Origin: Gottfriedia sp002574545
GTDB lineage: Bacteria > Bacillota > Bacilli > Bacillales > Bacillaceae_G
Strand: one strand, 5' to 3'
NCBI GenBank assembly: GCA_052180195.1
Contig: CP197469.1
DNA: 64,000 nt
Shown here: positions 26,396-35,366 of the stretch, in pieces
Position numbering within the stretch: the stretch's first letter is position 1
Layout: each line of letters starts with the position of its first letter
The notes under the pieces: generated by a model
What the model was told of the DNA's origin: nothing
Databases searched by the model: none
What the model saw: the letters and a program-made list of their open reading frames with translations, nothing else
Made by a program: the position numbers and the translations under genes

Positions 26396-27844
26396 ATGGA
26401 TAAGGCTAGTTTACGAAGATTACACTTAATCGACATTTTATGTAGTCAAGAAAAATGGTTTAAAACGGAGGAACTTGCTAAAAATTTAAATTGCACTGAG
26501 AAAACAATTCGAACTGATATACAATTTATCAATGCAACTTTCCCTGAAGGTTGGCATATTGAAACGATAAAAGGAAAAGGAATTTATATAAATAATCCAA
26601 TTAATTCCTCGCTTGATCAAGTTCGGGCACTTTTTGTTAAAAACTCTTTATCACTTCAAGTAATCATGTTTATTTTAATCAAAGAGATTGAACACATTAG
26701 TGATTTAGGAAAAGTTTTATATACACATCACAATACTGTTTATAAAATTCTCGAACGAGTAGACACTTTATTGAAGTCTTATAACTTAAGTTTAAAGCGG
26801 GCACCTCTTGAAATTGTAGGTAATGAATTTCAAAAAAGAATCTTATGTTGTGACGTATTGTATGATCTATATTCCCATACGAATAAATGGCCTTATGATT
26901 CCATATCGTTTTCTATCATAAAAAAAGTAGTTACAAGGTCAGCAAATGAAAACAATTTACTTATATTTACACCTACGATCTATCGACTTATTTATTATGT
27001 TGGTACGATGCTTCAAAGAATCGATCGGGATATACAATTGGATTTAAATCCTGCTAACAATATAAAGGATTCGAAGTTTTTTTTAGTTGCAACTTCTATA
27101 TGCATACAGATTGAAAAAATTTATAAAGTAACAATACCATTAAATGAAATATACGCTCTTTCAATAGTAATATCTGCATCCCCTTATTTTTCTAGCGATA
27201 ATGAACCTCAAGATAAAATATTAAATAGCTACCATAAAAAATCAGAAAAACAATATATTGAATTATACGAGCTCGTTAGGATGCTCGAAAAAAATCTTAG
27301 TATAGAATTACATGATCAAAATGATTTTATTCTCACTCTTCAAAAACAATTTAAAGCCTTTTCCCAAGTTCTTTTTTTAAACAGTAGAATCGATCGATCT
27401 TGTCTCATTTCTGAATACGTTAAAAATCGTTATCCGGAGTTATTTAATAAAGTAAAAACTGTATTTCGTAATTGGTGTAATGTTCTTTCATACCCAGAAG
27501 TAAATAATGAAGTAATTGCTAAAATCACATTAAATATTCAAGCAATCATCAATAAATTATCTTTAGAAAAAAAAAGAGTACTGCTATTAAGTAGTGAGGG
27601 TTATGGCGTTCAACATTATATAAAGGTAAAACTAATAAAAGAATTTGGAGATACAATCCAATTTGTTGAACCCCGAAGCGCCAATTTTAGCACTGAAACG
27701 ATTAGTGAATTACGTTTGGACTTTATTATTGCTGATTTTCAAATTGATTTAGATCTCGTTCCCATTGTGGTAATTAGTTCTACTCTTTCACAGCGCGATA
27801 TAAATCATATTGCCCATTTATTAAATGAATTTCATTTTAAATAA
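26396..27844 (+). CDS. AtxA/Mga-like PRD-containing transcriptional regulator
   Basis: 482 residues, close to AtxA and AcpA (475-483). The N-terminus carries a helix-turn-helix (about 18-45: WFKTEELAKNLNCTEKTIRTDIQFIN) and a second Mga-type segment (about 90-130: LGKVLYTHHNTVYKILERVDTLLKSYNLSLKRAPLEIVGNE). The centre resembles PTS regulation domains, and the C-terminus (about 390-480: KKRVLLLSSEGYGVQHYIKVKLIKEFG) an EIIB-like dimerisation domain. Such proteins are phosphorylated on PRD histidines and control virulence or secreted-product genes. It is divergent from the membrane protein of the peptide cluster and precedes an HD-GYP gene in one operon. Control of the peptide cluster is inferred from position. 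Confidence 0.82.
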   Translation: MDKASLRRLHLIDILCSQEKWFKTEELAKNLNCTEKTIRTDIQFINATFPEGWHIETIKGKGIYINNPINSSLDQVRALFVKNSLSLQVIMFILIKEIEHISDLGKVLYTHHNTVYKILERVDTLLKSYNLSLKRAPLEIVGNEFQKRILCCDVLYDLYSHTNKWPYDSISFSIIKKVVTRSANENNLLIFTPTIYRLIYYVGTMLQRIDRDIQLDLNPANNIKDSKFFLVATSICIQIEKIYKVTIPLNEIYALSIVISASPYFSSDNEPQDKILNSYHKKSEKQYIELYELVRMLEKNLSIELHDQNDFILTLQKQFKAFSQVLFLNSRIDRSCLISEYVKNRYPELFNKVKTVFRNWCNVLSYPEVNNEVIAKITLNIQAIINKLSLEKKRVLLLSSEGYGVQHYIKVKLIKEFGDTIQFVEPRSANFSTETISELRLDFIIADFQIDLDLVPIVVISSTLSQRDINHIAHLLNEFHFK

Positions 27845-27863
27845 GCACTAAAAAGGTGATTAT

Positions 27864-28430
27864 ATGATAAAAGAAAGGCAAACATTAGCCACAAATGAGA
27901 TAGTCAATCTGTTAAGGAAACTTGATCATGATACTTTTTTACATGGGATGCGTGTAGGAGAAATGTCTTATAAATTCAGTAGATATTTAGATCTCTCTTT
28001 ACATAAATCCAATCAATTGCATTTTATTGGTTATGTACATGATATTGGTAAGCTTAAAATACCAATTTCTATTGTTTCAAAAAGAGGACCTCTTACTGAT
28101 TTTGAGTGGAATCTAATGAAGAATCATACAATTTATGGATATGATTTATTAAAAGATTTTTCATATCATGATGATATTTTAAATGCTGTACGTTATCATC
28201 ACGAAAATATTGATGGGACTGGCTATGAAGGTTTATGTCATAACGAAATTGATTTTAATTCAAAAATAATTAGGATCATTGATAGTTTTGATGCATTAAC
28301 CAATGACCGTTGTTACAGAAAGAAAGGTTCGATTGAATTCTCTTTAAAAAAAATTCAAAAACAAAGTGATACTGTTTATGACCGAGAATTAGTAAAGGAG
28401 TTCACTAAGTTTATACGTAAACTATATTAA
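27864..28430 (+). CDS. HD-GYP domain protein (putative cyclic-di-nucleotide phosphodiesterase)
   Basis: 188 residues, essentially one HD-GYP domain. Metal-site HDIGK (about 57-61) and HHENIDGTGYEG (about 112-123) are present; the usual GYP is GYE here, a substitution in the signature whose effect is uncertain. No sensor domain is attached. It starts 20 bases after the AtxA-like gene with AAAAAGGTG as ribosome site, so the two are co-transcribed, suggesting a signalling input to the same process. Confidence 0.82.
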   Translation: MIKERQTLATNEIVNLLRKLDHDTFLHGMRVGEMSYKFSRYLDLSLHKSNQLHFIGYVHDIGKLKIPISIVSKRGPLTDFEWNLMKNHTIYGYDLLKDFSYHDDILNAVRYHHENIDGTGYEGLCHNEIDFNSKIIRIIDSFDALTNDRCYRKKGSIEFSLKKIQKQSDTVYDRELVKEFTKFIRKLY

Positions 28431-28518
28431 GTAATATACAATAATGCTAATAATTTACACCTATTAATTGCTAGACCAGAATCTATTAACATGTTATAGT
28501 TTCATTAAAATTATAAAT

Positions 28519-28593
28519 TTCACTCGTATAATAGTGAGGATATGGCTCACAAGTTTCTACCGGTTAACCGTAAATTTACCGACTATGAGTGGT
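28519..28593 (+). ncRNA. purine riboswitch aptamer (guanine class)
   Basis: The sequence follows the purine aptamer pattern: P1 strand CACTC, TATAATAGTGAGGATATGG, loop ATGGCTCAC, AAGTTTCTACCGG, P3 hairpin CCGGTTAACCG, then CCGACTATGAGTG closing P1. The C in GACTAT at the specificity position points to guanine, hypoxanthine or xanthine rather than adenine. It sits 110 bases before xpt, its normal place in Bacillus. Confidence 0.93.
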
Positions 28594-28682
28594 AACACAT
28601 CTGTCTAGCTCTTGTGAATCAAAGACTCAAAATGTGTTACTTCACTCATTTTATACAGTGGAGTACATGTTTTGAGTTTTTT
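28587..28682 (+). terminator. riboswitch expression platform: antiterminator and terminator
   Basis: GAGTGGTAACACAT (28587-28600), which includes the 3' strand of P1, can pair with ATGTGTTACTTCACTC (28632-28647) as antiterminator. The latter also joins a terminator, ACTCAAAA...TTTTGAGT (28625-28677), with a T-run. Purine binding would free the terminator and shut off xpt. Confidence 0.85.
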
Positions 28683-28704
28683 GTTTAGATTAAGGGGGAT
28701 CATT

Positions 28705-29292
28705 ATGGAATTATTACTTAAAAAAATAGAACAAGAAGGAATCGTTTTAGCAAATGATGTATTAAAAGTGGATGCTTTCTTAAATCATCAAATGGATCCT
28801 GTTTTAATGAAGGAAATTGGAAAAGAATTTGCGCGTTTATTTTCTGAAGAAAAAATAACAAAAGTAGTTACGATCGAATCTTCAGGTATCGGACCTGGGC
28901 TAATGACAGCACTTGCTCTAAATGTCCCTCTAGTTTTTGCTCGTAAGAAAAAGTCAATTACAATGCAGCAAGATGTTTATACTGCTAAAGTTTATTCATT
29001 TACAAAAAAAGAAGAAAACGAAATTTCAATTTCTCATAAATGGTTAGACGAAGGTGATAAAGTATTAGTAATCGACGATTTCTTAGCAAACGGACAGGCA
29101 GCTCTTGGATTACTTTCAATCATTGAACAAGCAAAAGCGGAAACTGTTGGCTTTGGGATTGTAATTGAAAAATCATTCCAAGATGGTGGAAAGCTTCTGC
29201 GTGATCGTGGTTATCGAGTTGAATCTCTTGCTCGTATTCAATCTTTAAAAGATGGACAAATTAAATATTTAAATGAAGAATTAACTGTTTAA
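28705..29292 (+). CDS. xpt: xanthine phosphoribosyltransferase
   Basis: 195 residues, the usual length. It transfers phosphoribose from PRPP to xanthine, giving XMP in purine salvage. The PRPP-binding motif VLVIDDFLANGQAALGLL is clear near 124-141. Start at 28705 (MELLLKKIEQEG) has GGGGGA 6-7 bases upstream; an in-frame ATG at 28672 lies inside the riboswitch terminator and is rejected. It is controlled by the guanine riboswitch upstream. In B. subtilis pbuX follows; here a terminator follows and the next gene is on the other strand. Confidence 0.95.
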   Translation: MELLLKKIEQEGIVLANDVLKVDAFLNHQMDPVLMKEIGKEFARLFSEEKITKVVTIESSGIGPGLMTALALNVPLVFARKKKSITMQQDVYTAKVYSFTKKEENEISISHKWLDEGDKVLVIDDFLANGQAALGLLSIIEQAKAETVGFGIVIEKSFQDGGKLLRDRGYRVESLARIQSLKDGQIKYLNEELTV

Positions 29293-29300
29293 GAATAAAG

Positions 29301-29329
29301 AAAAGACATTGTAGTTCACAATGTCTTTT
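29301..29329. terminator. bidirectional terminator between xpt and the iron transporter
   Basis: AAAAGACATTGT and ACAATGTCTTTT arms around a 5-base loop with A and T tracts on both sides. Confidence 0.85.
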
Positions 29330-29338
29330 TTCTATGGA

Positions 29339-30349
29339 TTAAGCCTTTTTTAGAATTAAATAGACAAAATAAGGTCCACCGATTAGGGCTACTATAATCC
29401 CTGCTGGTATTCCCTCTGGATCGACTAAGCTTCTTCCGATTGTGTCGGCAACTAATAGTAATAATCCACCAATTAAAATTGCAATCGGAATAAATAATTG
29501 ATTTCTTGGTCCAACTAAGCTTTTGGCAATATGTGGTGCCATTAATCCGATAAACGCTATTCCTCCTGTTACAGAAACAGCAGATGCTGCTAATGCGACT
29601 GCTGCTAACATTAAAACAATTCTTTCCTTTTCTAATGAGACTCCTACCCCAATTGCAACAGGCTCATTTAAATTAAGAAGGTTCAATATATTTGCCTTAT
29701 ATAAGGTAAAAGGAATTAATACAATTAACCAAGGTAAGAATGCCCAAATAAACGGCCAATCTGTTCCCCATATATTGCCTGCTAACCATTTTGCAATAAA
29801 ATCTACTTTAGCACGTTCTGCAGATGAAATTAATACAATCATGATGCCTGAAAGAGCCATCGAGAAACCAATACCTACTAAAACTAATCTGATAGGTTGT
29901 AAACCTGAATTTTTCTTATAAGAAAATATGTAAATAATCATTGCTGTAGCAACAGCCCCACAAAAACCAACGATTGGGATTAAATAGACAAACGATCCTG
30001 CTTCAATTGGAAAGTATAAAAAGAATACTGTGATAGCGACACCTGCACCAGCGTTAAAACCTAGTATTCCGGGCTCAGCCATTTCATTTCGTGTTACACC
30101 TTGCAAAATTGCACCAGATAAAGCTAGTGCCATTCCCGCCATTAAAGTTATCAACATTCTAGGTAATCGAATTGAAAAGATTACAAACTCTTCTTTAAAT
30201 GTACCATCCCCTAAAAAGGTTGGAATTAATCTACTATATGGTATTGCTGAAAATCCCATTCCCATTCCAATAAACATTGTTAAAAGAATAAGAATAAAGA
30301 GTATCAACAGAATTAGCCTTTGTTTTCTAAGGACAGTAGGATGGATCAT
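29339..30349 (-). CDS. iron-siderophore ABC transporter permease (FecCD family), second subunit
   Basis: 336 residues with about nine membrane helices. FecCD signatures: RLPRMLITLMAGMALALSGAILQGVTRNEMAEPGILGFNAGAG (about 57-99) and GGIAFIGLMAPHIAKSLVG (about 265-283), including the cytoplasmic loop that contacts the ATPase. It imports ferric siderophore together with the partner permease. Its ATG overlaps the partner's stop by four bases. Last gene of the Fur-controlled operon. Confidence 0.92.
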   Translation of the reverse strand: MIHPTVLRKQRLILLILFILILLTMFIGMGMGFSAIPYSRLIPTFLGDGTFKEEFVIFSIRLPRMLITLMAGMALALSGAILQGVTRNEMAEPGILGFNAGAGVAITVFFLYFPIEAGSFVYLIPIVGFCGAVATAMIIYIFSYKKNSGLQPIRLVLVGIGFSMALSGIMIVLISSAERAKVDFIAKWLAGNIWGTDWPFIWAFLPWLIVLIPFTLYKANILNLLNLNEPVAIGVGVSLEKERIVLMLAAVALAASAVSVTGGIAFIGLMAPHIAKSLVGPRNQLFIPIAILIGGLLLLVADTIGRSLVDPEGIPAGIIVALIGGPYFVYLILKKA

Positions 30350-31356
30350 GAGAATTCTTTGCCTCCTTTATGTACGATAAATAGAAAGAAAGGAAGGCCA
30401 ATCATTGCAACAATCGCTGCAACTGGTGTTTCATAAGGTATATTAATTGTTCGCCCAAGTGTATCCGCCAAAAGTAAGAATGTGGCACCAAAAATAGCAG
30501 ACATTGGTATAATAAATCGGTAATCCGTTCCAACGAATCCACGTACCATGTGAGGTACCATCAAACCTAGAAATGCCATATTTCCGACTAAAGCAACTGC
30601 CGCGCCAGCCAGTAAAACGGTTACTACAAATAGGATTGCTTTGATTCTTAGAATGTTTTGACCTAAACCTACAGCAACCTCTTCATTTAAACTAAGTATT
30701 GTTAATTGGCGTGCTAAGAAAATTGCTACGAGAATACCGACTATAATAAAAGGCGTTATCGTTTTTACTTGCCCCCAAGAAGTACCAACTAATCCACCTG
30801 AAGTCCACATTGAAATATTTTGAGATAGTTTAAAGTAAATCCCCACTCCTTCAGCAATAGCAGTTAAAAAGCCTGTAACAGCTGCCCCCGCTAATACGAT
30901 ACGTAATGGAGAAAAGCCGCCTTTTTTCGCTGTAGCAATACTAAAAACGATTAGTGAACCTACTGCTGCACCAATAAAACAAGCGATCATAATTCCAAAA
31001 TAATTTACTTTAGGTAAAAAAGCCATTGTTAGTGCTAAAGCTGCATTTGCTCCTGCTGTTAAGCCGAGTAAACCTGGATCGGCAAGTGGATTTCTTGTCA
31101 TCCCTTGCATAATAGCGCCTGCTACTGCAAGAGCTGCCCCAACAAATATTGCTGCCACCTCTCGAGGTAACCTTAATTCTCTTATAATAGAAATCTGTTG
31201 ACTAGTCATGTTTGTAAAAATCGCATGCCATACATCGCCAACAGTTGTATCTGCTGCGCCAAAAACAATCGCAATTACAAACATAACGATAAAAATGATA
31301 ATCCCCACTATTAATTTTAAAAAAAATGGAACAAAACCTCTTTTTTTGTGTGTCAT
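30346..31356 (-). CDS. iron-siderophore ABC transporter permease (FecCD family), first subunit
   Basis: 336 residues with about nine helices. FecCD signatures RLPREVAAIFVGAALAVAGAIMQGMTRNPLADPGLLGL and GNMAFLGLMVPHMVRGFVG are present. It forms a heterodimer with the following permease. The start is preceded by GAGAAGATGAGAGG-type purine-rich sequence. It is 107 bases after the binding-protein gene, with a hairpin in between that may lower permease expression relative to the binding protein. Confidence 0.92.
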   Translation of the reverse strand: MTHKKRGFVPFFLKLIVGIIIFIVMFVIAIVFGAADTTVGDVWHAIFTNMTSQQISIIRELRLPREVAAIFVGAALAVAGAIMQGMTRNPLADPGLLGLTAGANAALALTMAFLPKVNYFGIMIACFIGAAVGSLIVFSIATAKKGGFSPLRIVLAGAAVTGFLTAIAEGVGIYFKLSQNISMWTSGGLVGTSWGQVKTITPFIIVGILVAIFLARQLTILSLNEEVAVGLGQNILRIKAILFVVTVLLAGAAVALVGNMAFLGLMVPHMVRGFVGTDYRFIIPMSAIFGATFLLLADTLGRTINIPYETPVAAIVAMIGLPFFLFIVHKGGKEFS

Positions 31357-31423
31357 TAGCCTCTCATCTTCTCTTTATAGAATGTCTTATAGACTACATA
31401 AAATTATTGGTCAATTTCTAAAT

Positions 31424-31459
31424 AATAAGAGTAGGAATAATAGCATCCCTACTCTTATT
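31424..31459 (-). terminator. intercistronic hairpin after the binding-protein gene
   Basis: AATAAGAGTAGG pairs exactly with CCTACTCTTATT (12 bp). It stands between the binding protein and the permeases, a common position for attenuating or RNA-stabilising hairpins. Confidence 0.6.
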
Positions 31460-31463
31460 TTAG

Positions 31464-32384
31464 TTAATTACCTAAAAATTGCTTTTTAAAGAGTTCTAAT
31501 TGCATGTCTAATGTATCTGGATCATTGAAGTAGAATTCACTTCCATTTACTTCAAAAACGTGCTTATTCTTTACTGCTGGTGTATTTTTATAAGTATCTG
31601 TTTTTTCTACTGAAGTATCAGTTTGATCAAATTTACTGAAGATTACATAGTCTCCCATAAATTCTGGTAATACTTCTAATGAAATTGCAAAGTATCCTGG
31701 TTTCAATGCGTTTTCTTCAACTTTTTTAGGCATTTTTAATTTCATTTCTTGGAATAGAATTTCTGTTCCACGACCCCAGTTGTTACCATATACATAAAGC
31801 TGCTTGTCGAATTTTTCAATGACAGAAACTGTTGTGTCTGGACCAATTTTAGCTTTAATCTCTTCTCCGGCCTTTTGTGCACGAGCTTTAAAGTCATCTA
31901 CCCACGCCTTAGCTTCTTTTTCTTTGTTTAATAATTTACCAATTTCAATATGTTGAGTTAAGTAATCTACTTTGCCGTAAGTATAAACTACAGTAGGTGC
32001 AATTTTCTTTAATTTATCAATGTTTTTAACATTATCTAAACCAATAATTAAATCTGGATTTAGTTCGATAATTTTTTCAATGTTTTCATCTGATACTTCT
32101 TGAGCATTTTTTAATTTTTCAGACCAGCGAGGATTCGCTTTAGACCATGAATCAACCCCAACAATATTAACGCCTAAAGACATGACATTACCTGCAAATG
32201 AAGATAACACAACTACACGTTTAGGATTAGCTGGGACTTTAACTGGACCACTTTGTGATTGATATGTAATCGTTCCGGACTTTTTTGGTTCTTTCTTTGA
32301 GCCTTCTGTACTTGATGCCCCTTTACTACATGCACTAATAACTAGCACGAATATTAAAAGAAATGGTATTAAGATTTTCTTCAT
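31464..32384 (-). CDS. iron-siderophore ABC transporter substrate-binding lipoprotein
   Basis: 306 residues. A lipoprotein signal ends at VISAC, with Cys19 as the lipidated residue, followed by a Ser/Gly/Lys linker and a two-lobed PeripBP-2/TroA-like fold (VPANPKRVVVLSSFAGNVMSLG; NPDLIIGLDNVKNIDKLKKIAPTVVY). It captures ferric siderophore outside the membrane; a hydroxamate ligand (FhuD/YxeB-like) is a guess. The ribosome site and start lie inside the end of the ATPase gene (50-base overlap). Confidence 0.9.
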   Translation of the reverse strand: MKKILIPFLLIFVLVISACSKGASSTEGSKKEPKKSGTITYQSQSGPVKVPANPKRVVVLSSFAGNVMSLGVNIVGVDSWSKANPRWSEKLKNAQEVSDENIEKIIELNPDLIIGLDNVKNIDKLKKIAPTVVYTYGKVDYLTQHIEIGKLLNKEKEAKAWVDDFKARAQKAGEEIKAKIGPDTTVSVIEKFDKQLYVYGNNWGRGTEILFQEMKLKMPKKVEENALKPGYFAISLEVLPEFMGDYVIFSKFDQTDTSVEKTDTYKNTPAVKNKHVFEVNGSEFYFNDPDTLDMQLELFKKQFLGN

Positions 32385-33180
32385 TTTTCTCTTCTCCTCT
32401 AAGTAAATTGTATGTTATGCACATTGGTTTATTTGTTCTTGGATCTCTTCCAATCACTGCATCAATTGAAAAAACTTTTTTTAGCACTTCATGTGAAATG
32501 ACTTCTTCGCAAGAACCTGCTTTTACGATTTCTCCATCTTTAAGTGCGATGATGTAATCTGCAAATCGAGCTGCTTGATTTAGGTCATGTAAGACCATTA
32601 CAATCGTCCGTTCTTGCGTTTGATTCAGCTTTTGTAACAGCTCCAAAATTTCGAGCTGATGAGCTAAATCTAAATATGTAGTAGGCTCATCAAGGAAAAT
32701 GATTTCAGTTTCTTGAGCTAAAGCCATTGCAATCCAAACTCGTTGACGTTGACCTCCAGAAAGTGAATCAACTGCTTGATATTTATATTCCTTAGTTCCT
32801 GTAACCTCGAGTGCCCAGTCAATTACTTCACTATCTTTTTGCGTTAATCTGCCAAAACCACTTTGATATGGGAATCGACCATAAGATACTAGTTCACCTA
32901 CTGTTAAACCACTTGCACTCTCTGGTGTTTGAGGAAGAATCGCCATCTTTTTAGCTAGTAATTTAGTATTCTCTGAAGCAATGTTTTCCCCATCTAAAAT
33001 AATCGTTCCGGATTGATGCGAAATTATTCTTGTAATCGCCTTCAAAAGAGTCGATTTACCGCATCCATTTGAACCGATGATTGTTGTAATTTGTTTATCC
33101 GGAATTTTTATATTAAGGTCTTTTACAATCAAACGATCACCATAACCAATGGTCAACTCATTAGTAAATAACCGCACCAT
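32335..33180 (-). CDS. iron-siderophore ABC transporter ATPase (FhuC/YusV-like)
   Basis: 281 residues. Walker A GSNGCGKST (about 38-46), signature LSGGQRQRVW and Walker B EIIFLDEPTTYLDLAHQ are all intact, with the His-switch in VLHDLNQAARFADY. It powers uptake through the two FecCD permeases. Start at 33180 (MVRLFTNELT) has GGAGG 7 bases upstream; the eleven residues before it are rejected. Being first in the operon, ahead of the binding protein, is less common. A perfect Fur box lies 37 bases upstream. Confidence 0.92.
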   Translation of the reverse strand: MVRLFTNELTIGYGDRLIVKDLNIKIPDKQITTIIGSNGCGKSTLLKAITRIISHQSGTIILDGENIASENTKLLAKKMAILPQTPESASGLTVGELVSYGRFPYQSGFGRLTQKDSEVIDWALEVTGTKEYKYQAVDSLSGGQRQRVWIAMALAQETEIIFLDEPTTYLDLAHQLEILELLQKLNQTQERTIVMVLHDLNQAARFADYIIALKDGEIVKAGSCEEVISHEVLKKVFSIDAVIGRDPRTNKPMCITYNLLRGEEKNEENLNTISFNIRASY

Positions 33181-33216
33181 ATACTGACCTCCATTCATTA
33201 ATATTTTAACCATTAG

Positions 33217-33240
33217 TGATAATGATAATTATTATCATTA
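33217..33240. promoter_or_regulatory. Fur box of the siderophore transporter operon
   Basis: AATGATAAT-T-ATTATCATT is an exact 9-1-9 palindrome matching the Fur consensus, 37 bases before the ATPase start, so Fur-Fe should repress the operon. Confidence 0.9.
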
Positions 33241-33337
33241 GCTATTACTACGTAAATATAAGTGCATTTACTAATATTGTCAATATTAATTTTTCGTGAA
33301 GTCATTGAAAAATTCTCAAAAATGGTTTATATTTTAT

Positions 33338-33352
33338 TGAGAATGATAATCA
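33338..33352 (+). promoter_or_regulatory. Fur box of the ferredoxin-NADP reductase gene
   Basis: TGAGAATGATAATCA matches the 7-1-7 Fur motif at all but two positions, 30 bases before the gene start. Confidence 0.7.
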
Positions 33353-33381
33353 ATGACAGAATATTCTGGAGTGAGTACATA

Positions 33382-34431
33382 ATGAACATGAACGATCTTT
33401 ATGATGTAACAGTAATCGGAGGAGGTCCTGCTGGCCTTTACTCTGCCTTTTATAGTGGTTTACGAGAAATGAAAACAAAAATAATCGAATTTCAATCTGA
33501 ATTAGGCGGTAAAGTTCATTGTTATCCTGAAAAGGTGATTTGGGATGTTGGAGGACAACCACCAATCCCTGGCGAGAGATTTATCAAACAAATTGTTCAG
33601 CAAGGATTAACGTTTGATCCCACTGTTGTGTTAAATGAAAAAGTAGACACAATCGCTCGTGACGAGAATGGCAATTTTGTTTTACATACAGCTTCAGGTC
33701 AAAAGCATTATTCTAAAACTGTTATTGTTGCAGTTGGAAGCGGTATTTTAAACCCAACCAAGCTACAAATAGACGGTGCAGAAAGATTCGAAGTTTCAAA
33801 TTTAAACTATACAGTAAAATCACTTAAACATTTCCGAAATAAAACTGTCATCGTTTCTGGTGGTGGTAACTCTGCAATTGATTGGGCTAATGAGTTAGAG
33901 CCGATTGCTAAAAAAGTTTATTTAACTTACCGAAAAGACGCTCTAAAGGGTCATGAAGCACAAGTATCTCAATTAATGAATAGTTCAGTCGAATGTCTTT
34001 TCAATACGTCTATTACGAAATTAATTGCTGGTGAAAATCATGAAGAAATAGAAAAGGTTGAACTGACAAATAATGAAACTGGTGAAATTTCTCATTTGGC
34101 AATTGATGAAGTCATCATAAACCACGGTTATGAACAAGATACTTCTTTATTAAATAACAGTGAAATTAAAGTAGAAATGATTCAAGATTACTATATTAAA
34201 GGGAATACAACGAGTGAAACTTCAATTGAAGGGATTTATGCAGCTGGAGACATTCTAATGCATGAAGGAAAGTTACAATTAATTGCTGGCGCATTTCAAG
34301 ATGCTGCTAATGCTGTTAATAAAGCGAAGCAATATATCCAACCAGATGCTAGTAGCGCAGCAATGGTTTCATCACATAATGAAGTATTTAAACAACGAAA
34401 TCGTGAATTAATTAAACAGATGATGAACTAA
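33382..34431 (+). CDS. ferredoxin/flavodoxin-NADP(+) reductase, thioredoxin-reductase-like (YcgT/YumC type)
   Basis: 350 residues. FAD-binding VIGGGPAGLYSAFYSG near the N-terminus, NADP-binding VSGGGNSAIDWANEL about 160-175, and the late GIYAAGDI FAD motif. The redox CxxC of thioredoxin reductase is absent, as in YumC/YcgT. It moves electrons between NADPH and ferredoxin or flavodoxin, and the Fur-controlled YcgT paralogue may help release iron from siderophores. Start 33382 has TGGAGTGAG about 9 bases upstream; the 40 residues before it span the Fur box and are rejected. Confidence 0.9.
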   Translation: MNMNDLYDVTVIGGGPAGLYSAFYSGLREMKTKIIEFQSELGGKVHCYPEKVIWDVGGQPPIPGERFIKQIVQQGLTFDPTVVLNEKVDTIARDENGNFVLHTASGQKHYSKTVIVAVGSGILNPTKLQIDGAERFEVSNLNYTVKSLKHFRNKTVIVSGGGNSAIDWANELEPIAKKVYLTYRKDALKGHEAQVSQLMNSSVECLFNTSITKLIAGENHEEIEKVELTNNETGEISHLAIDEVIINHGYEQDTSLLNNSEIKVEMIQDYYIKGNTTSETSIEGIYAAGDILMHEGKLQLIAGAFQDAANAVNKAKQYIQPDASSAAMVSSHNEVFKQRNRELIKQMMN

Positions 34432-34453
34432 TCTTAACAAATTTTTAGTTTTC

Positions 34454-34500
34454 TAATAGCTCAAAAACGAATTCTATATGAATTCGTTTTTGAGCTATTA
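34454..34500. terminator. perfect 21-bp hairpin after the reductase gene
   Basis: Two exact 21-base arms (left begins TAATAGCTCAAAAACG, both meet at GAATTC) around a 5-base loop. It lies between convergent genes and is likely a bidirectional terminator, though unusually long and perfect and without a long T-run after it. Confidence 0.65.
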
Positions 34501-34550
34501 GCCGTTGAGCAAAAAATGGAACCCCCTATAAGGATTCCATCTTCTCTGAC

Positions 34551-35096
34551 TCATTTCCAAACTGTCATATACTTTTCCCGATATTTTGGATCCTCTTCTG
34601 TTTTAATCAATTCTAATGCTTTTTGTTTAATTTCTTCATTCTTCACCGCATCATAAAGATTTCTCATACTTTGAATGATATCGTAACGAATCAATGTATG
34701 GTTCTTTTCTTCTTTGCAATTTATGTAACGATTTACTAGATGTTCAAGAACGATTGCTCGTTGTTCTGGACCAGCTAAACCTATTCTCCATATTGACTGT
34801 AAAGTGTGTCTTGCCGTTACAAACTTTGGATCATATGTAACTTTCCAAATTTCTGGAAAATCATTTAGCATTCTCTTCTCTGGATCACTGATCGCTAAGT
34901 TTGAGAGAAATTGTGCTGCTCTTGACCTTTTGTGATTTTCTTTGTCCCGTAGATCTGTTTTTAATCGGTCCCATACTTCATACGACCAATCCACTTTGTC
35001 TTTTGTTACGGAAATAATATAGTCAAAGGCTTCAAATTGCAAATTCTTGTCTGTTGATTCAAGGTTCTCAAAATAAGTTTGTACTTGTTGATCCAT
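34551..35096 (-). CDS. HEAT-repeat-like protein of unknown function
   Basis: 181 residues, all helical by appearance, with repeats of the form FEAFDYIISVTKDKVDWSYEVWDRLKTDL / HKRSRAAQFLSNLAISDPEKRM / VTARHTLQSIWRIGLAGPEQRAIVLEHL, which suggests an alpha-solenoid (HEAT/ARM-like) scaffold. No catalytic motif, signal or membrane segment. Similar hypothetical proteins are, from memory, common in Bacillus. Monocistronic. Confidence 0.65.
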   Translation of the reverse strand: MDQQVQTYFENLESTDKNLQFEAFDYIISVTKDKVDWSYEVWDRLKTDLRDKENHKRSRAAQFLSNLAISDPEKRMLNDFPEIWKVTYDPKFVTARHTLQSIWRIGLAGPEQRAIVLEHLVNRYINCKEEKNHTLIRYDIIQSMRNLYDAVKNEEIKQKALELIKTEEDPKYREKYMTVWK

Positions 35097-35263
35097 ACTA
35101 CTACCTCTTTTTTGAATAGTAAATAATTCTATTATCTAGATGATATCATTCCCTGGCATTTACTAACTATGAAAAAAATTATCTTATCGTTCAATTTTTA
35201 CGATTACTAACCATACTTTTTTCAAGTCTGTCTCCGGATTATCGTTGCATAGTCTATTTAATT

Positions 35264-35276
35264 AAACGTTTGTTTA
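35264..35276. promoter_or_regulatory. AAACGTTTGTTTA motif before the PH-like gene
   Basis: This 13-base sequence also occurs exactly at 5903-5915 after the deacetylase gene. Its palindromic core resembles TetR-type operators, but no cognate regulator is in the window. Confidence 0.2.
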
Positions 35277-35366
35277 GTTATTAGAATAAGTGGTTACGGG
35301 TAATTTTTAAAAATAAATGAACGATATTCAGTCCCTGTTCGTATAAGAAGTAAGGAGGGATTTTTT

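Noticed and set aside
28555..28594. Third copy of the ACC-GGT operator
   Set aside because: The similarity comes from the P3 and P1 strands of the purine riboswitch, and the spacing is 10 rather than 9.
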